From DASVEE01 sp036399695 (GTDB taxonomy: Bacteria; Acidobacteriota; Thermoanaerobaculia; Gp7-AA8), in the NCBI GenBank assembly GCA_036399695.1, contig DASWMP010000384.1, positions 1 to 6,177 on the forward strand: DNA of 6,177 nucleotides, given 5' to 3'. The notes beneath the pieces are model-generated. The model saw only the letters and a list, made by a program, of their open reading frames with translations, had not been told where the DNA came from and did no database searches. Positions within the stretch are counted from its first letter, which is position 1, and the number at the start of each line of letters is the position of its first letter. Positions 5,995-6,177 of the stretch are shown here, piece after piece. A program made the translations under genes and the position numbers.

Positions 5995-6177
5995 AAGCGA
6001 GTTGGCGGTTGGCAGTTGGCGGTTGGCAGTGGCAGAAGCCGAAAGGCGGTAGAAGCGAGTTGGCGGTTGGCAGTTGGCGGTTGGCAGTGGCAGAAGCCGA
6101 AAGGCGATAGAAGCGAGTTGGCGGTTGGCAGTTGGCGGTTGGCAGTGGCAGAAGCCGAAAGGCGATAGAAGCGAGTT
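5987..6177 (+). repeat. 58-bp tandem repeat array with internal heptamers, running off the window
   Basis: The sequence repeats with an exact 58-bp period. GTTGGCG starts at 6001, 6059 and 6117, and the next unit begins at 6175. Each unit holds two GTTGGCG and two GTTGGCA heptamers in alternation, followed by GTGGCAGAAGCCGAAAGGCG and then a TAGAAGCGA junction. Similarity begins at 5987, inside the last codons of the response regulator. The only difference I see between full copies is at 6049 (G), which is A at the same phase in 5991, 6107 and 6165. This near identity suggests recent expansion or continuing homogenisation. The copy number beyond the window is unknown. No terminator was found after the regulator gene. 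Confidence 0.93.
6000..6032 (+). repeat. 33-nt perfect inverted match to the repeat before the kinase gene
   Basis: This part of the first 58-bp unit is the exact reverse complement of 4157-4189. The two copies bracket the kinase-regulator gene pair, lying 4 nt before its start codon and 5 nt after its stop codon. Beyond the 33 nt the flanks do not match. Confidence 0.9.

Noticed and set aside
4157..6032. Insertion sequence or transposon bounded by the inverted repeats
   Set aside because: There is no transposase, no target-site duplication seen outside the repeats, and the repeat is a low-complexity heptamer block. It is kept only as a cassette observation.
5987..6177. CRISPR array
   Set aside because: The whole 58-bp period is repeated with no unique spacers, the unit is built from simple heptamers, and no cas gene is present.

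Overview
The window is a GC-rich bacterial chromosome fragment holding six genes in two divergent operons. Codon third positions are mostly G or C and coding is dense. The cell type is Gram-negative: there is a periplasmic LTXXQ-family protein and a MacA-type adaptor. The style of the genes (separate MacA, ATPase and permease polypeptides beside a LytS/LytTR pair) together with GTTGGCA-type heptamer repeats between genes suggests Acidobacteriota, possibly Vicinamibacteria. That placement is an inference from overall resemblance, and no marker gene is present to prove it.

Leftward operon (minus strand, read from about 3926 down to 169). It begins with a small secreted Spy/CpxP-like protein with two LTXXQ motifs (3444-3926). 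A strong 27-nt hairpin with a T-rich tail follows (3397-3423). Then come a MacA-like membrane fusion protein with a TTG start (2123-3370), a MacB-type ABC ATPase (1356-2123) and a MacB/FtsX-type permease (169-1359). The last three genes overlap by 1 and 4 nt and all have good Shine-Dalgarno sequences, so they are probably translationally coupled. Together they would form an inner-membrane, ATP-driven tripartite export pump. No outer-membrane TolC-like partner is encoded here.

Rightward operon (plus strand). A four-helix LytS/YehU-type sensor histidine kinase (4194-5291) overlaps by 8 nt a LytTR response regulator (5284-5994). All key phosphotransfer residues are present in both.

The 267-nt divergent intergenic region (3927-4193) carries two kinds of structure. 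Near the spy-like gene is a pair of 11-bp direct repeats spaced exactly 20 bp, resembling a LytTR-regulator binding site. Near the kinase gene are two oppositely oriented blocks of four GTTGGCA/G heptamers. The inner block ends 4 nt before the kinase ATG. The same heptamer block recurs right after the regulator stop codon as a 58-bp tandem array running off the window (5987-6177), so the two-component gene pair is bracketed by perfect 33-nt inverted repeats.

Working model (inference): the LytS/LytTR pair senses an envelope or membrane signal and controls the divergent spy-macA-macB operon, which guards against or exports a toxic or misfolded envelope substrate. The repeats are the least ordinary part of the window. 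I found no convincing wholly new enzyme system.
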